A stretch of DNA of 64,000 nt, from assembly GCF_019578655.1 (NCBI RefSeq), contig NC_063258.1, positions 6,803,283-6,867,282 of the forward strand. The letters are read 5' to 3'. The DNA is from Ricinus communis (taxonomy: Eukaryota > Streptophyta > Magnoliopsida > Malpighiales > Euphorbiaceae). The notes beneath the pieces are model-generated. The model did not search any database, was not told the origin of the DNA, and saw only the letters and a program-made list of their open reading frames with translations. The position numbers and the translations under genes were made by a program. Positions 1 through 11,462 of the stretch are shown here, piece by piece (position 1 is the first letter of the stretch; every line of letters starts with the position of its first letter).

Positions 1-220
1 TCCCACATGGCATAAGATTAAAGAAATATATGATACAAAAAGGTTAAACATGAAAAATTTGAAAGAAAAAGAGAAAGAAAAAGAAAAAGAGGATACGTTT
101 GAGACAAAATGGTAATAAAAAAAGTGCTATTAATACACTTTCTGATTGCAGCAAAGTAAATTAAGTTCCTAGCGAAAAAAGAAAATTAGAAAGGACTAAT
201 GTTAAAAAATAAATTCTTGC

Positions 221-1427
221 CTTTTGCTGAAAATAACATCTTTAAGAAGATCTCTCTTAGTGTGAGGTTCTTCAACAGGATCAAAAAACTCATGCATCAT
301 ATCAAGTGCAATATTGAGCATGCTGTAGTTCTCAGACAGGGCCTCAATATCAGAAGCTTCACACTGATCATTGAATTGGATGGATTTCAACAATGTCCAA
401 GTAAGATTGTGTAAACCCACTGGAATTTTCTTTCCTAGAAGCTCATGCAGGCCCAAGAAAATCTGCAATAATTGTACAATCATTAGTGCCATATTAAAGA
501 TGTGGTCCTGAAGCCTTGGAAGCTCTATAAATCTTAGAATAAGGAGACTATATTGCAAATAGCAACTACAGAGATCATAAATGCTTCTTATCTAGCTCCA
601 CTTTTCGTGGGCTGACTACTTTCCCAAAGAAGCGGAGACAGCATACCTCTATATTGCAGATTCTTCTGTCCTATATTTACTTTAGGCCTAAGTTCTCAAG
701 GTCTTTTGCCCCAAAAAATATCTTTCTTGACACAGTAGGTAAATGCACTACACACAATGTATGAATCAACAACAGCAATGTGCATTTCTGTTAACTAAAG
801 ATGAGAACAACTAGTTGTCTATGTAACTGGCTTTGACTCCAAACATTGAACACATTGAGCATTGTGGAATTAGAATGGAGATTTCTAGTGATAAATAAAC
901 CAGCTAACTACGCTATTTTGCTAAAAAGAAATTGGCAAGCAATGCAAGTCATTGATAATGTCGTAGTTTTCTAGGTGGATGAGCACATGGTGATTTAAAT
1001 GCCCATCATTTCTGTCATGTGAGCAAAAGTCAGAATCAAAATTGTATGCAAAATGAAATTAAATCAATAAACCACAGGTAGATTTTGGTACCTGTTGACA
1101 TCTTTTGCTGCAAAACCAATGTTCTTTGGGAAAATATTCCAAGCACTCCTCTCTTTTATTCCCTAGGCATACTACATGATCTATACCAAATAGGCAAAAG
1201 GCACATATAAGAGACATTCCAAACATTTCTCTCTAATATACGCATTAACTATGCTACAAAGAGAATTTGACCAACATTTACGCTCGCATTGTGTACAATC
1301 AAGAACACCATCGTCCTCCATGGAAAGGTCAGAGTCTCTTTTCAGGCATTGGCCACAAATCTTACAACAACATGATGAACAGAACCAATCTCCATCTGGA
1401 ACATCCTAAAAATCCATATATATATAC

Positions 1428-1471
<44 letters not shown>

Positions 1472-3724
1472 CAAAGGTAAAGAAAATGCATTAGACATGA
1501 GAATTTAAATACCTAAATCATGAAATACTAGGAACAAAAGAGAGATAGACAGAGCAATCAAATATAAATATTTTAAGGAAGTATTAGAAAGAGACTAAAT
1601 GAATGACTTACCATCAGACCAAGGCAACTTTTATGGAAAGAGGATGGACATTGATCGCATAAAATTAGTTCACCACCATAGTGACAAACAGAACATATAT
1701 GATCATTCTCAACTTGATCCTTACTACTCTGCCACCTTTCAAGTGGCTCTTCCCCCAAATTCTTTGTATGATCATGCATTATTTGCATCTGGCAATCTAA
1801 GAGAGACCTTCCATCTTCCAGAAAAATGTTGGAAAAGATGCTGGTAGCTGTTCTTCCTTGTTTGCCACTAGCATGATAATCAAAGCCACAAAGAGTATAC
1901 ACCTTCCCGCAACAATTGCACTTGATCCCGCTGCCACTTATACGCCCTTCTGCAATTGAATGCTGACCCTTACTGCAACAGTATTTTATTTTCGCCCTAG
2001 GCAGCACATGAGTGCTGTCTATCAACCAAGACAAGACTGTTATAGGCTTTCGATGTGAAGGATTAGGAACCACAACCTGCTGCACTCTTTCGCTTGATCG
2101 AAGAACACGATTAGGCCAAGAATCTTTTCTATTATTTTGTAATTTGATCAAATCTCTGGTTTTACTTCTATTTCGTGAGAGAGATTCTAATTGGTGCACA
2201 ATAGATCTTTCTTCAATGGAACAATTATTAGGAATGTTGGAATTAATGATACTGCTACTTGGCGTGGTTTCAGCTAGTATCATAGCATAATTTTCAGCCA
2301 AATCTGATTCAATATATTTATTAGCATCATAAAATGATACAGGAGTCTCCACCTGCTCCCTTGCATCCTCTGGTAGGCCTATTACCTGTAAAAGATGATG
2401 AATAACAACTTCCATATTATCATCAATTGTCTCCAATACCAAACTTTTCCACAAATCTTTCTCATAAGAAGTCCACTTGCCAAGTTTCTTAAAATAATCT
2501 TTCTCTCGCAAATCATACCAAAGTTGCTTTATGGAAACAGGAACATAATGTTCTTGCTCATATTCCTCAATCAACTCCAGAAACAACCAGGTCCCACGAT
2601 TCTGCCAAGTACCAGTGACATCATTCCAGTCCTGAGTAATCCTAATTTTATCAATATGAACCATCATTTCATCACCCAAATCTGGGAAAAATATATTCCT
2701 CTTCTCTGAGCCATCTTCATGATCAAAAACTACACCTTCCCACCAACATTCATTGTAATAGACATCAACACATCTTCCATAACAAAGGTTCCATATACCA
2801 GACTGAACACGAGGTGGTAATGGCCTAATGTGTCCACGAGTATCACACAGGTTACCAGTAGCACAATCATTATCATCCAGAAGCTCGGACACATGATAAC
2901 AACCGACCAGATTGTCAGAGCCATCATCAACTAGTATATGATCGTATCTGACATGATATATGAGTTGACATCCTTTCCTGTCAATTGACATAACAGTACC
3001 TGGGTGCCATGAACCCTGAAACCCTTCTTCCTCACTGAATGCCTACAAAAGTTTCACTTTTGAATTCGAAGACGAAGTTGGGGGGGCCAAGAAAGGCCCC
3101 ATTCCAATTGAACGAAGAAGTATGAAAATTGAAATTGTAAAGATTTGATATCCCAATTTAATGGTAGATAAAATAGGTAATCTTGAACAAATTTTGATAT
3201 TCAATTAAAAAGAGGCAAACAACTAACTATCGGTGTCTAAAAATAAATGGCTTCTAAGGGGAGAAACAAATTAAAATTCAAAAAGTTTTTACATGAAGAT
3301 GGTATTAGTTTGTTACCATTTGAGAGAATAGAGTCTTAAATCAAGCCTTGCATGCATGCCAGATAGAACAAATAGGACAAAAATAACAAACAAGCAAACA
3401 AAAAATCACAATGCAGCTTTAATCAAATAGAAAATTTTGTTGGAAACATAACATTCAATCCACATTTTGATAAACAAATAAAACAGAAACATTCAAAATC
3501 CAAAAGGGTATCATACTAAACACCAAACCCCTCCATTTTCTACTTCAAAAACATTATACAAACTCGCACAAAAAGAAAATCAGAAAGAACAAGAATTAAA
3601 GAGAATGCCATGGCATTACCTCAACTCTATCATTGACAGAAAAATTAATCCTTTTAATGAGTTTGTGGTTTCTTGTTCTAAAACAGTCTCCTTCTTCTTC
3701 TTCTTCTTGAAAACCCAATGCCAT
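221..3724 (-). CDS. IDM1/ROS4-like PHD-finger histone acetyltransferase, 5 exons, 3' part outside window
   Basis: Five minus-strand exons are resolved: 3724-3620, 3042-1612, 1405-1282, 1180-1092 and 462 to about 221. Phases match at all four junctions. The ATG at 3724-3722 starts MALGFQEEEEEGD. Domains in order: Tudor/Agenet (VEAFSEEEGFQGSWHPGTV, split over exons 1-2); Tify/Jas-binding TDBD with paired Cys (SGIKCNCCGKVYTLCGFDYH); PHD finger (HICSVCHYGGELILCDQCP, completed in exon 3 by DGDWFCSSCCCKICGQC, continuing through exon 4 WFCSKRC); then the segment IFLGLHELLGKKIPVG that precedes the GNAT acetyltransferase fold in this family. Arabidopsis IDM1/ROS4 acetylates histone H3 in the nucleus and promotes active DNA demethylation. 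The acetyltransferase core is not in the window, so activity is inferred from family. Exon 5 ends at DVIFSK before a stop in frame; the best donor is a GC dinucleotide at 220-219. I see no lesion. A paralogous PHD-GNAT protein is the alternative. Confidence 0.85.
1416..1469. repeat. TA dinucleotide microsatellite in intron 2
   Basis: An almost pure (TA)n run with two small interruptions lies in the intron between exons 2 and 3 of the IDM1-like gene. It leaves the acceptor side of exon 3 intact. Such runs are length-polymorphic and prone to assembly error. Confidence 0.9.
1612..3042 (-). CDS. Exon 2 of the IDM1-like gene (Tudor end, TDBD, start of PHD)
   Basis: This is the main coding exon, 477 codons in phase 0 at both ends. 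The acceptor is TTTTGTAG before GCATTCAG; the donor is GTAAGT at 1611-1606. It finishes the Tudor/Agenet module, then holds a second Agenet-like stretch (WWEGVVFDHEDGSEKRNIFFPD), an acidic/polar linker, the TDBD and the first half of the PHD zinc ligands. It could also be read from the internal ATG at 2991, but that would discard the matching upstream Tudor residues, so I prefer splicing to exon 1. Confidence 0.85.
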
Positions 3725-3960
3725 TGAGCACAGCAAAATTGATTCAGAGATTGTTCCTTTTTGAGTTTCTTGATCGTTTTTCAGTGTATGAATTAAGATG
3801 GTCTGCTCAAAACAAAGAAATTAAAACGCAGAGGCAGAGAGAGAGAGTGTATGCGTGTGTACTGAGGCACTTGACTTTGTCAGAGTCTCTATATGCTTTC
3901 TCCCCAAGCAAAAAAGTAAATAACCTTTAAGAGCCAATTCTGGTTTTTACTTTTTCAGAA
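3691..3960 (-). promoter_or_regulatory. 5' end and proximal promoter region of the IDM1-like gene
   Basis: On the minus strand the start codon is followed by a GAA repeat coding a Glu run (CTT repeat on plus, 3691-3708). Upstream, a GA-rich tract on plus near 3836-3847 reads as a CT-rich 5' leader on minus, a common plant core-promoter feature. I cannot place a TATA box or start site with certainty. Confidence 0.35.
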
Positions 3961-3974
3961 TTTATATATTAAGA

Positions 3975-4290
3975 AAAACATTTATTAAACTCTTAAATCT
4001 TTCAATTTTATTACTAAATTCTTCAATTTTTTATTTTTTTTAAGTCTATATATTTTTATTTTTATTTGATTAAAGATTATTTTGGTAAAATTGATGAAAT
4101 TTTTATATTTTATTGAGCTTTTTACTTTTATTTTCATTTCAGTGAAGTACTTAACTTTTTTAGATATTTGATTAAGTGTTCCTGAATTTTTAAGATAAAG
4201 TAAAAAATAAAAATATTCTTATAAAATATAAAAAACTAAGAATTTAATAAAATAAAATGAAAAGTTTAGTAACTTAATAATATGTTTTAC
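3975..4290. repeat. AT-rich foldback (MITE-like) element
   Basis: The left arm (from about 3990, ACTAAATTCTTCAA...) and the reverse complement of the right arm (to about 4285) share a long imperfect AT-rich inverted repeat. This fits a MITE or small foldback element in the gene's upstream DNA. Low-complexity AT DNA can mimic this, and I found no clean target duplication. Confidence 0.35.
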
Positions 4291-6077
4291 AAGAAAATCT
4301 AAAAAAAGAAATAAAAATGAAAAACAATTGGCACGGGAGCTTGTGCATGTTATTGACGTGTGCTGGTGGGTTAAACATTCATATTGGCCGCAAAAGGAAT
4401 CAACAAACAATGATTATACCAGTTAAAAAGAAAACAATGATTATACGGTCAAATTTCTTTTTTCCTTTTTTCATTCTTCCGATCATTATCCACTTTTCAG
4501 TTGTTTAAAAAAATATTTAAATTAGAATTAAAAAAAGAAAATTTTTAAATTTAAAATAACATGAGTTAGTAAATAGCATCTATCTATTGCATTTTTTAGA
4601 AAGAGATCATATAGAGAGAGTAATTGGGCTTCCTATGATTTTTCGAGCTGAGATTCTTCTTGCAATTGATAGACACTAATTCATTTGAGGAATTTACATT
4701 CGGCATGTTTTTATCTAAATTTTAATCTTTTTATTTTTTTTATAATTTTATGTTTTTTGATTAGCATTCATATGCTTATTTTGTTCTCGAAGACAACTTG
4801 CTTTTCGATAATACCATTATCCATGAATAATTATTATCAGTGAATATAAGATCTTATTATATTGAACAAGTCATGGTAAATGTATTAATAAGAATTTAAT
4901 TAAATCTAAGAATTATAATTTTTCAGAATACTTCTTTAAGCTATTATAAAATATTTAAAATATTTAAAAATAGATGTATTTTTATCTTTTTACATCTTAC
5001 TCTCTTGACTTATTCTTTTATATTTTCTATTTTTTATAAAAAAGAGTAAATAACTTTTGAATTGAAAAATAGATAAAAATAGTATGAGAGAAACTCCAAT
5101 AAAAACTTACATATATTGTCTATTTAACAGATGTGCATAATATAATACAATAAATATAAAGATCTTTATCTTAAAAAAGCTTTTCAATATCCTTTAATAA
5201 AATATCTTTTATAAAAAAATTAAAATAGATATTAAAATCGCATTCTTGATCCTCAGCCTTATCCACATAAATATTAATCATTCCATATTATTTAGCAGAT
5301 TGTTCTATCATTTTTATTACACTAGTATTATCTTTCAATTCTTTATATTCACTTAAAGTTTGCATACCATATCAAGGACTAAACTTGTAATTTTCTCAAA
5401 AACTTTCCTTCACAGTGTCAATCGCACTTTTATATATCTTTAAGACATATATGTAGGCTTATCCATTCTTCTTTCTTTCACTTACTCATTTGCTTGATTT
5501 TTCTCTAAAATTTATTTTGGTATTTCTTTTATTCTTGCTCATTTCGTAACCAATTTCCATAAAATCAGTCTTCAAAATGGCAAGTTCATCTTCTAGACTT
5601 ACTAGATGCACCCCAGCCGCATCACATTAGGAGTTTACCGCCCCGATTTTCTGCCAAAATGATCTTGGACTTTTGAAATGAGAGGAAATTCCTCTTTTTA
5701 GTAAAATTGAGCTCACATTGCGCTTTTCGAGTTGTTCGAGAGGTAATTTCTTAACCTAAACTTATTTTCTGCGACTTAGGAACTCAGATGCATGTTAATT
5801 ACTCAAAATATATATAAATTGGTTTAACAATTAAGAAGAGCCAAAAACCCTACCCTATACAATGATCGGTCAGAATACAATGGAACCAATCATACAGACA
5901 ACCGATCACCAGATGAAGGATGATTCAGCACTACACAGCGCGAATAGCTATACATAGGCTGGATTAAGGTGCTTCAGAGTTTTTTCCAAGAAAATAATTA
6001 TCAGATAGACACATATTTACCTTCTCGGAGACTTTTGTATGCGTATGATACTTAAATACCTCACTTTTCCTTTTTAG
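4291..6077. other. AT-rich intergenic DNA, nothing recognised
   Basis: No supported gene or element. Composition is AT-rich with poly-A/T runs to about 5580. From 5580 GC rises and short open stretches appear, possibly the decayed 5' exons of the plant-mobile-domain pseudogene that follows, but I could not match them. Confidence 0.5.
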
Positions 6078-7380
6078 GGCGACATAGTGCCGATCTGGTT
6101 TGGCGAAAACTTCTACGGTGCACGAGAGTGGTTTGACGAGCTGCCTAGCTCAGTTCAGGCTAGGATTGGGGACACTGGCTTTCATCGATTCGTGGCTACA
6201 CTCTCTTTAGTCATTGGGAGAGTCGATCACTTTTTAATTTATGCCTTGCTGAAAAGATAGATAGATACGATACACACCTTCCATATTTCTGTTGGTGAGT
6301 TGACTCTTTCTTCCCTTGCATTTTCGGCTATCACCGATATTGATTTCTTTGACACGTTCGTGCCTTTTGACAGTGCAATCCATTACCCGCGTCTTGAGGC
6401 TCGAGAGCACTTCATCATCGACCTACTAGGGTTTTTACCGACACTCGAGAATGTGAGGTGTATAGCTTATCAGTGCATCCTTCTCCACCACCGAGGCTTC
6501 ATTCCTCAGAATGCGGGAGGTTGACCAGATGGCCCGGGCTTTCTTGGTGTACCTATTTGGCACTACTCTGTTCAGCGACTCCTGGAACTCGCTAAATTTT
6601 CACTACCTAGCACCTTTACAACCTGGACCAGGTTTCATTTTATGACTGAGGGTCTGCGGCCCTCACATACCATTATCAGCAGATCGACATCACCGTCTGC
6701 AATGGCAAGAAGATTTGTAGCTTCTAGCATGCGATCCATGTAAGTCATCTTGATTCTCTTCCTTTAGTTACTCTTACATCATGTGTGTTGATTCCTCATT
6801 TTTTTAAGTCTGGGCCTTAGAGATTGGCCTCTTGATGAGCTCACAATCCATTTGCACCTCCTATATTTTCCCTCGCTTGAGCCGTTGGGGCTCTAGTAGG
6901 ACAGTCGTTTAGGAGTGGTCTCAGGTTCACGTGCACCATATGTGGATCAACGGCCTTACCTAGGACGTGGTAAACATAATTCCTTAGTTAAATTCATATT
7001 TTTTTCTATCATTGCTTACCTTCTCTGGTTTATAGATCCAGAGCGACTGGCTGGGAGAGCGCCATTAGTGGTAGACTTATATGCTATCTGCGGCCGACCT
7101 CGAGTAGAAGAGGATCCTACTGGTTGGGCCTGCCTGTAGGGCTTGGTACCTTCGCAAAAGGATTTATGGTTAGAAGCACAATGCTAACAAGCACCGAGTC
7201 CCATTATCTCATCCCCTCTCCATGTTTTGGATAGCAGATCTTACTAGAGAAGAGTTGGCGGAGTGCCTGAACGGGTATGACGAGCTTGCAGATTTTACCC
7301 TTCATTCACGGCTGATTGATTATACTTCATTCATCCTGCAGTTGTTGGGGACTTTACCTCTCAGCAACGAAATTGTGTGA
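6078..7380 (+). pseudogene. Plant mobile domain (PMD, aminotransferase-like) pseudogene with intron remnants
   Basis: From an acceptor-like TTCCTTTTTAG the sequence reads as a PMD: VQARIGDTGFHRFVATLSLV, then RVDHFLIYALLKR, TIHTFHISVGELTLSSLAF, then in another frame DQMARAFLVYLFGTTLFSDS and FYDWGSAAL-like residues. PMD proteins (MAIN/MAIL1 family) act in plant nuclei in transposon silencing, and PMD-C domains also ride on transposons. This copy has in-frame stops (for example the TAG at about 6258) and frameshifts. Two intron-like gaps (about 6740-6809 and 6972-7038) have GT or GTAAG starts and TTTTAAG/TATAG ends, so it looks like a genomic copy and not a retrocopy. It lies directly before an Athila env-like ORF, so it may be host DNA carried by that element or simply its neighbour. 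Confidence 0.55.
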
Positions 7381-7675
7381 TTTTTAATAATTTCATGCTA
7401 AGTGTGGGGTTCGGGAGCAGTAAAGTTAATTTGTGGCATTCTATTTTGATAAATTAATAGCATAAATTCTCTTTATTTGGTGTGTAATACTATGGGCTGT
7501 AATGCCATTTTGAATTAGTTTTGGACAGGAAATTGAGGCTTTAGTCTTAGTTTTAAGCCTAAAGTTTTCTATTAATCAAATTATAGCTATTATGCTGCTA
7601 AATTTTCAGTGTAATTTATGTTAAATTTCTTTTTTGTTTGAATACTAATGATTGACTGTATTAAGCAATATGAGG

Positions 7676-9220
7676 GACCGAGATCAATACCGTCGCCAGC
7701 AATCGCACGTGCCGCTACTAGTAAGCGCTCGCGTAGTGAGGGAGCTTCTTCTTCCACTTCACCTTCACCAGCACCAACAACCCCACCACAACAATAACTA
7801 GTCCGAGCACGAAGAACAGCAGCTGTAATTCCATCCGCACCTAGTCAACATCCCTTATAGACATTTCAAAATACTGATAACGAGAGCTGCTTCCAAGTCA
7901 TGAGATGAAAGCAAGTAATGGCCGGACGATGCATTGACTTTGTATCCCTGGAGAGGGTGGGATTGGCTCAGGATGTTCGTGCACTGTTTGACACACTGCC
8001 TTACGCATGACTCTTCGACATCATTGAGCCTACCTACCACGAGCTCATCATTGAATTCCTTAGCAGCTTCTTCCTACAGCAACATATCACAAACCGGCAT
8101 CAGCCTGATGCAGTTTACTTCAGACTTGGAGGAAGGGAGTTCTCAATATCAGTTCCATAATTCGACATGCACTTGGGTTTATGTACTGAGAAGGACACCT
8201 CAGGCGAGGAGTATCAAGGATGCATCTACGTCAACCCAATCTCGTACGACACCATGTGGGATTCATTAGTACTTAGGCCAAAATCGTACTACCCCGACAA
8301 GTCTAAGGCGTCTAGCCTTTCGGATCATCTCCGCTATCTTCATATACTGTTAGCTTGTAGGCCGAGGAGATAGTTTTGAAGCGGTTACACATACCGATGT
8401 ATTCATTCTCTAGGCTATGCAACATCGCAAGAAGCTTGACATGGGATATTTGTTGGCTCGTCAAGTCTGCTCCTTCATAGTCGATGCCCAGAAGAAGATG
8501 CAATGTTGTTTTGGCCTGTGACTAGGTTGGCCAAGAGACTGGATGTATTGGACGACTATCTGGCCGAGCTTTCTCAAATTGGTGACATGACACCATTAGG
8601 GGTTGGACAGATGATCAACATGTAGATGATCACGACCACTCGACACCCACATGGCATTAAGTACAGGCTCGTTAGCGCAATAGTCAGGGAGGCTAGAGAG
8701 GCAGCAGCTCGAGGAGCCCAAGACCCTACGACTGAGATTCTAGATGTTAGGATTCCTAATCCAGCCAGAGTATTTATGCCTACATCTGGAGCTTCCTCTT
8801 CTTACTCTGTAGGGACATTGAGTGCTCAGATTAGTGCTTTGGCTGACCGACTAGATCGAGTTTGTGATTTATAGCAGCAACATTATACTGAGTTTGTGCA
8901 ACACAGAAAGGATTTTGGTCAGTTTCAAGATGAGACTAGGGCACAGTTCCAGGGGTTAAATGATATGCTCCAGCAGCTTATGCATGGATTGGATAGGCAG
9001 GCCACCCAGACAGACCTAATGGCAGAGCATATACAAAAGATGGCGAATTCCAGAGCATAAAATCAACGATTCATTGATGACATAGAGTTTGATCTAGCCG
9101 GTTATTTCACGGATCCTGTGCCACCACCACCGCCGCCCCCTCTTTCAGTGCCTTCCCCTACTCTTCACCCTCCAACCGATCCAACGAGTTAGGATGTGCC
9201 TTCGGCAGACTACCAGTAGT
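7676..9220 (+). pseudogene. Athila env-like (ORF-1 family) reading frame, element 1, degenerate
   Basis: Across several frames the sequence reads as the ORF that follows pol in Athila elements: RCIDFVSLERVGLAQDVRAL, FRLGGREFSISVP, MHLGLCTEKDTSGEEYQG, and near the end a Gln-rich helix (ALADRLDRVCDL) and a poly-Pro tail (VPPPPPPPLSVP). The FRLGG segment matches TFRLTGCTFAMSVAEFG in the larger Athila element at about 21357. Function is unproven; it is often called env-like. Stops at several points (for example 8872-8874) make it non-functional. The matching gag-pol is absent, so only the 3' part of this element survives. Confidence 0.65.
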
Positions 9221-10100
9221 GATAAAAATTTGTGTTCTATTTCTTTTCCTTTTCCTTTTTATTTTCTTTATTTTTATTTTTATTTTATTTTCGTTTCTTT
9301 TTGCATTTTCATTTTATTTTATTTTTCTTTCATTTTATGTTATTTTAGTGGAACACTTTTACCTTGCCTTTATGCTATCTACATTTAATATGATCTTCAA
9401 TCTTCTTATGTGATAGCTATATTATATACCCATTTTTCTAACAATGAGGGAAGTATTATACTTAAGTGTGGGGTGGGCATCTGTGGTTTTATTATCCCTT
9501 AATTGTTTAGGCAATGATAATGGACTATTCTTAGGATGTTAGGACCTAGGTTCTTCATGGCATTTAAGCTTAGTTTATTCTTTTGTAATTATTGACTTAA
9601 TTCACACACTAGTAATTGATTGTCCTTCTCGATTTTGTTCTTGGAAAGCAATTTTAATGTATTCAATATGTCAATTTGGTCGGATTAAACCAGTGTTGCT
9701 TGAGTTTCTTACAAATTTACAGCCTTTATCTTTGAACTTTGATTATAGCAATCTCTTATACAATTTATGTGATGATGCAATTGATAAGTCTGGGAACCAA
9801 TTGCAAATTTTAGCCACTTCAAACATGAGTTTTTGAATAAAAATTTGAGCACCCATTGCAAATTTTGCTCATGATTTTTCTTGTCTGAGTGTGCTTTATA
9901 CTTAATGTTGTTTCCAAAACTTGCTCTAAATACTTGTTGAGGTTACATGACTTTTTGAATACCATTAGATGATTTGGGAAACTTAGGATTCACCACATCT
10001 GGCCAAAAGCCTACCCTTTGTTTCCATTACTCAGCCAGTTTTGAGCCTTAACCTTTTCTTCATGATTTGCACCTATACACTACATCTACACCATTCTCTA
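9221..10100 (+). mobile_element. 3' non-coding region of Athila element 1
   Basis: There is no gene here. A T-rich stretch leads to an AAGTGTGGGGT box at 9464-9474, the Athila polypurine-like motif. About 500 bp on, around 9970-10060, the sequence resembles 24840-24930 of the larger Athila (GATGATTTGGG..., CCAAAAGCC). A first AGTGTGGGGT box is at 7401-7410. Confidence 0.55.
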
Positions 10101-10982
10101 GATTTATCTTTTCTTTCACCCTAGGGTTCACCACATTTAGGGTTCATCCTTCAGATTTTGGGATTTAAGGTTGTTCATCTAACTTGAAGAAGAAGGGTGT
10201 ACATGTTTTCAATTTGCTTTTCTGTGTTTGTTCCTTACTTTATGTTACTTATTAGCATGAGTAGCTAGAACTATCGAAACCATTGGGGTTCCTCTGTTGT
10301 TGGATTGCATTTAATGTTTATGAGACTTTGATTATCAATGCTTGTTTTCTTGTTGCTTTCATTATTAATAAGAAATCGCATTATTCATGAGACATTGTGA
10401 ATTATGATGTTTATATTGCTTTATGTAATTGAGAAGTTCATTTGGTAGTTAGAAATTTGAATAACAAGAACTGGTTAATGATCACTTAGAGATAAGGGTA
10501 ATTGACTATCCGGATTAAGAATTAACAACTCTTAATAGTAGTGGATTTAATCTTAAGGGTAACCTAAAATCAATCGTTAGGAAGAGATTCCATCGTTTAG
10601 GTTCTTAGGTTTAGAGATTCGATTTTCTCGAGAGGGAAATCGAATTCAATTTAGAATCTTCTTATGGGTAATCACAATTGGTAATCAATATAATCTCTAC
10701 CTTCACTAAAATTCAACTAGCTTAGGTCCTCTTAGGTTTGCTTTTTCCCTTGATTGTTTCATGAAATCTTTTTAGACTGTTGACATTTAGTTAATCATTT
10801 AGCTTGCATCTAGTCATAGAATAGTAACTTTATCGATTTTGTTAAAGTTAGATAATATAAGATGCTACAGTAGTTCTAGGATCATCCTTCCCCGAGAATA
10901 CTATCTTGATACTCGCCATTAGTGATAATCTGCATCGATAGGTTCACTACCTTAGATTATAGCTACATAAATAGCCTATCAT
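10101..10982 (+). repeat. 5'-truncated Athila-type LTR, plus orientation
   Basis: From GAAGGGTGTACATGTT (about 10190) to the terminal AGCCTATCA at 10982 this matches the second half of the Athila LTR, including the CCATTGGGGTTCCT, AAGAACTGGTTAATGA and ATAGCTACATAAATAGCC blocks. The first several hundred bases of the LTR are missing; the exact break, somewhere in 10090-10190, is not clear. It is probably the 3' LTR of Athila element 1. Confidence 0.65.
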
Positions 10983-11462
10983 CTAACTATAATGCGAGAA
11001 TGAATGAGCAAAGAGAATAATCAAGACAAGAAAGCAAACCCAAAGAGGACCTAGACTAGTTGATTATCAAACAAAGGATAACAGATTGTTGAGTCCAATT
11101 ATGCTACCCATGGATGGACTCTAAACTGAATTCAGTTTTCCTATCGAGACAACCGAATTCCTAAACCTAAGAATATAAAGTTGGAATCTCTTCCTAGCGA
11201 TTGATTATTAAGTTAGCCTTAAGCTTTAATCCACCTTTATTAAGCTTTGTTAATTCTTAATTCAGAAAATTAATTAACCTTACCTCTAAGTGAAAATTAA
11301 CCTGTTCTTGTAATTAAAGAGTTCTATGAATAGTAATCAATACAATCAATGTAACGACAACTAGATTTATATTATTAATTGCAAAAAGAATACAAGAAAG
11401 GAAAGTCAACCAATCTCAATAATTCAGTACAAAGCTAATATAGTAAGGAACCCCAATGAGTT
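10983..11462 (-). repeat. First part of a split minus-oriented Athila-type LTR (truncated start)
   Basis: This matches the two complete solo LTRs at 15905-17376 and 21579-23032 from their AATCAAGACAAGAA block onward, but lacks about their first 210 bases. It is interrupted at GAGTT by the Athila element and resumes at 27155. The LTR reads on the minus strand. It abuts the plus-oriented LTR ending at 10982, giving a tail-to-tail inverted pair. Confidence 0.7.

Noticed and set aside
1267..1470. Plus-strand open frame ending in Tyr-Ile repeats
   Set aside because: It is antisense to exon 3 of the IDM1-like gene and runs into the TA microsatellite.
9194..9413. Hydrophobic Phe-rich open frames resembling membrane peptides
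   Set aside because: They arise from a T-rich stretch in Athila 3' non-coding DNA read in two frames.
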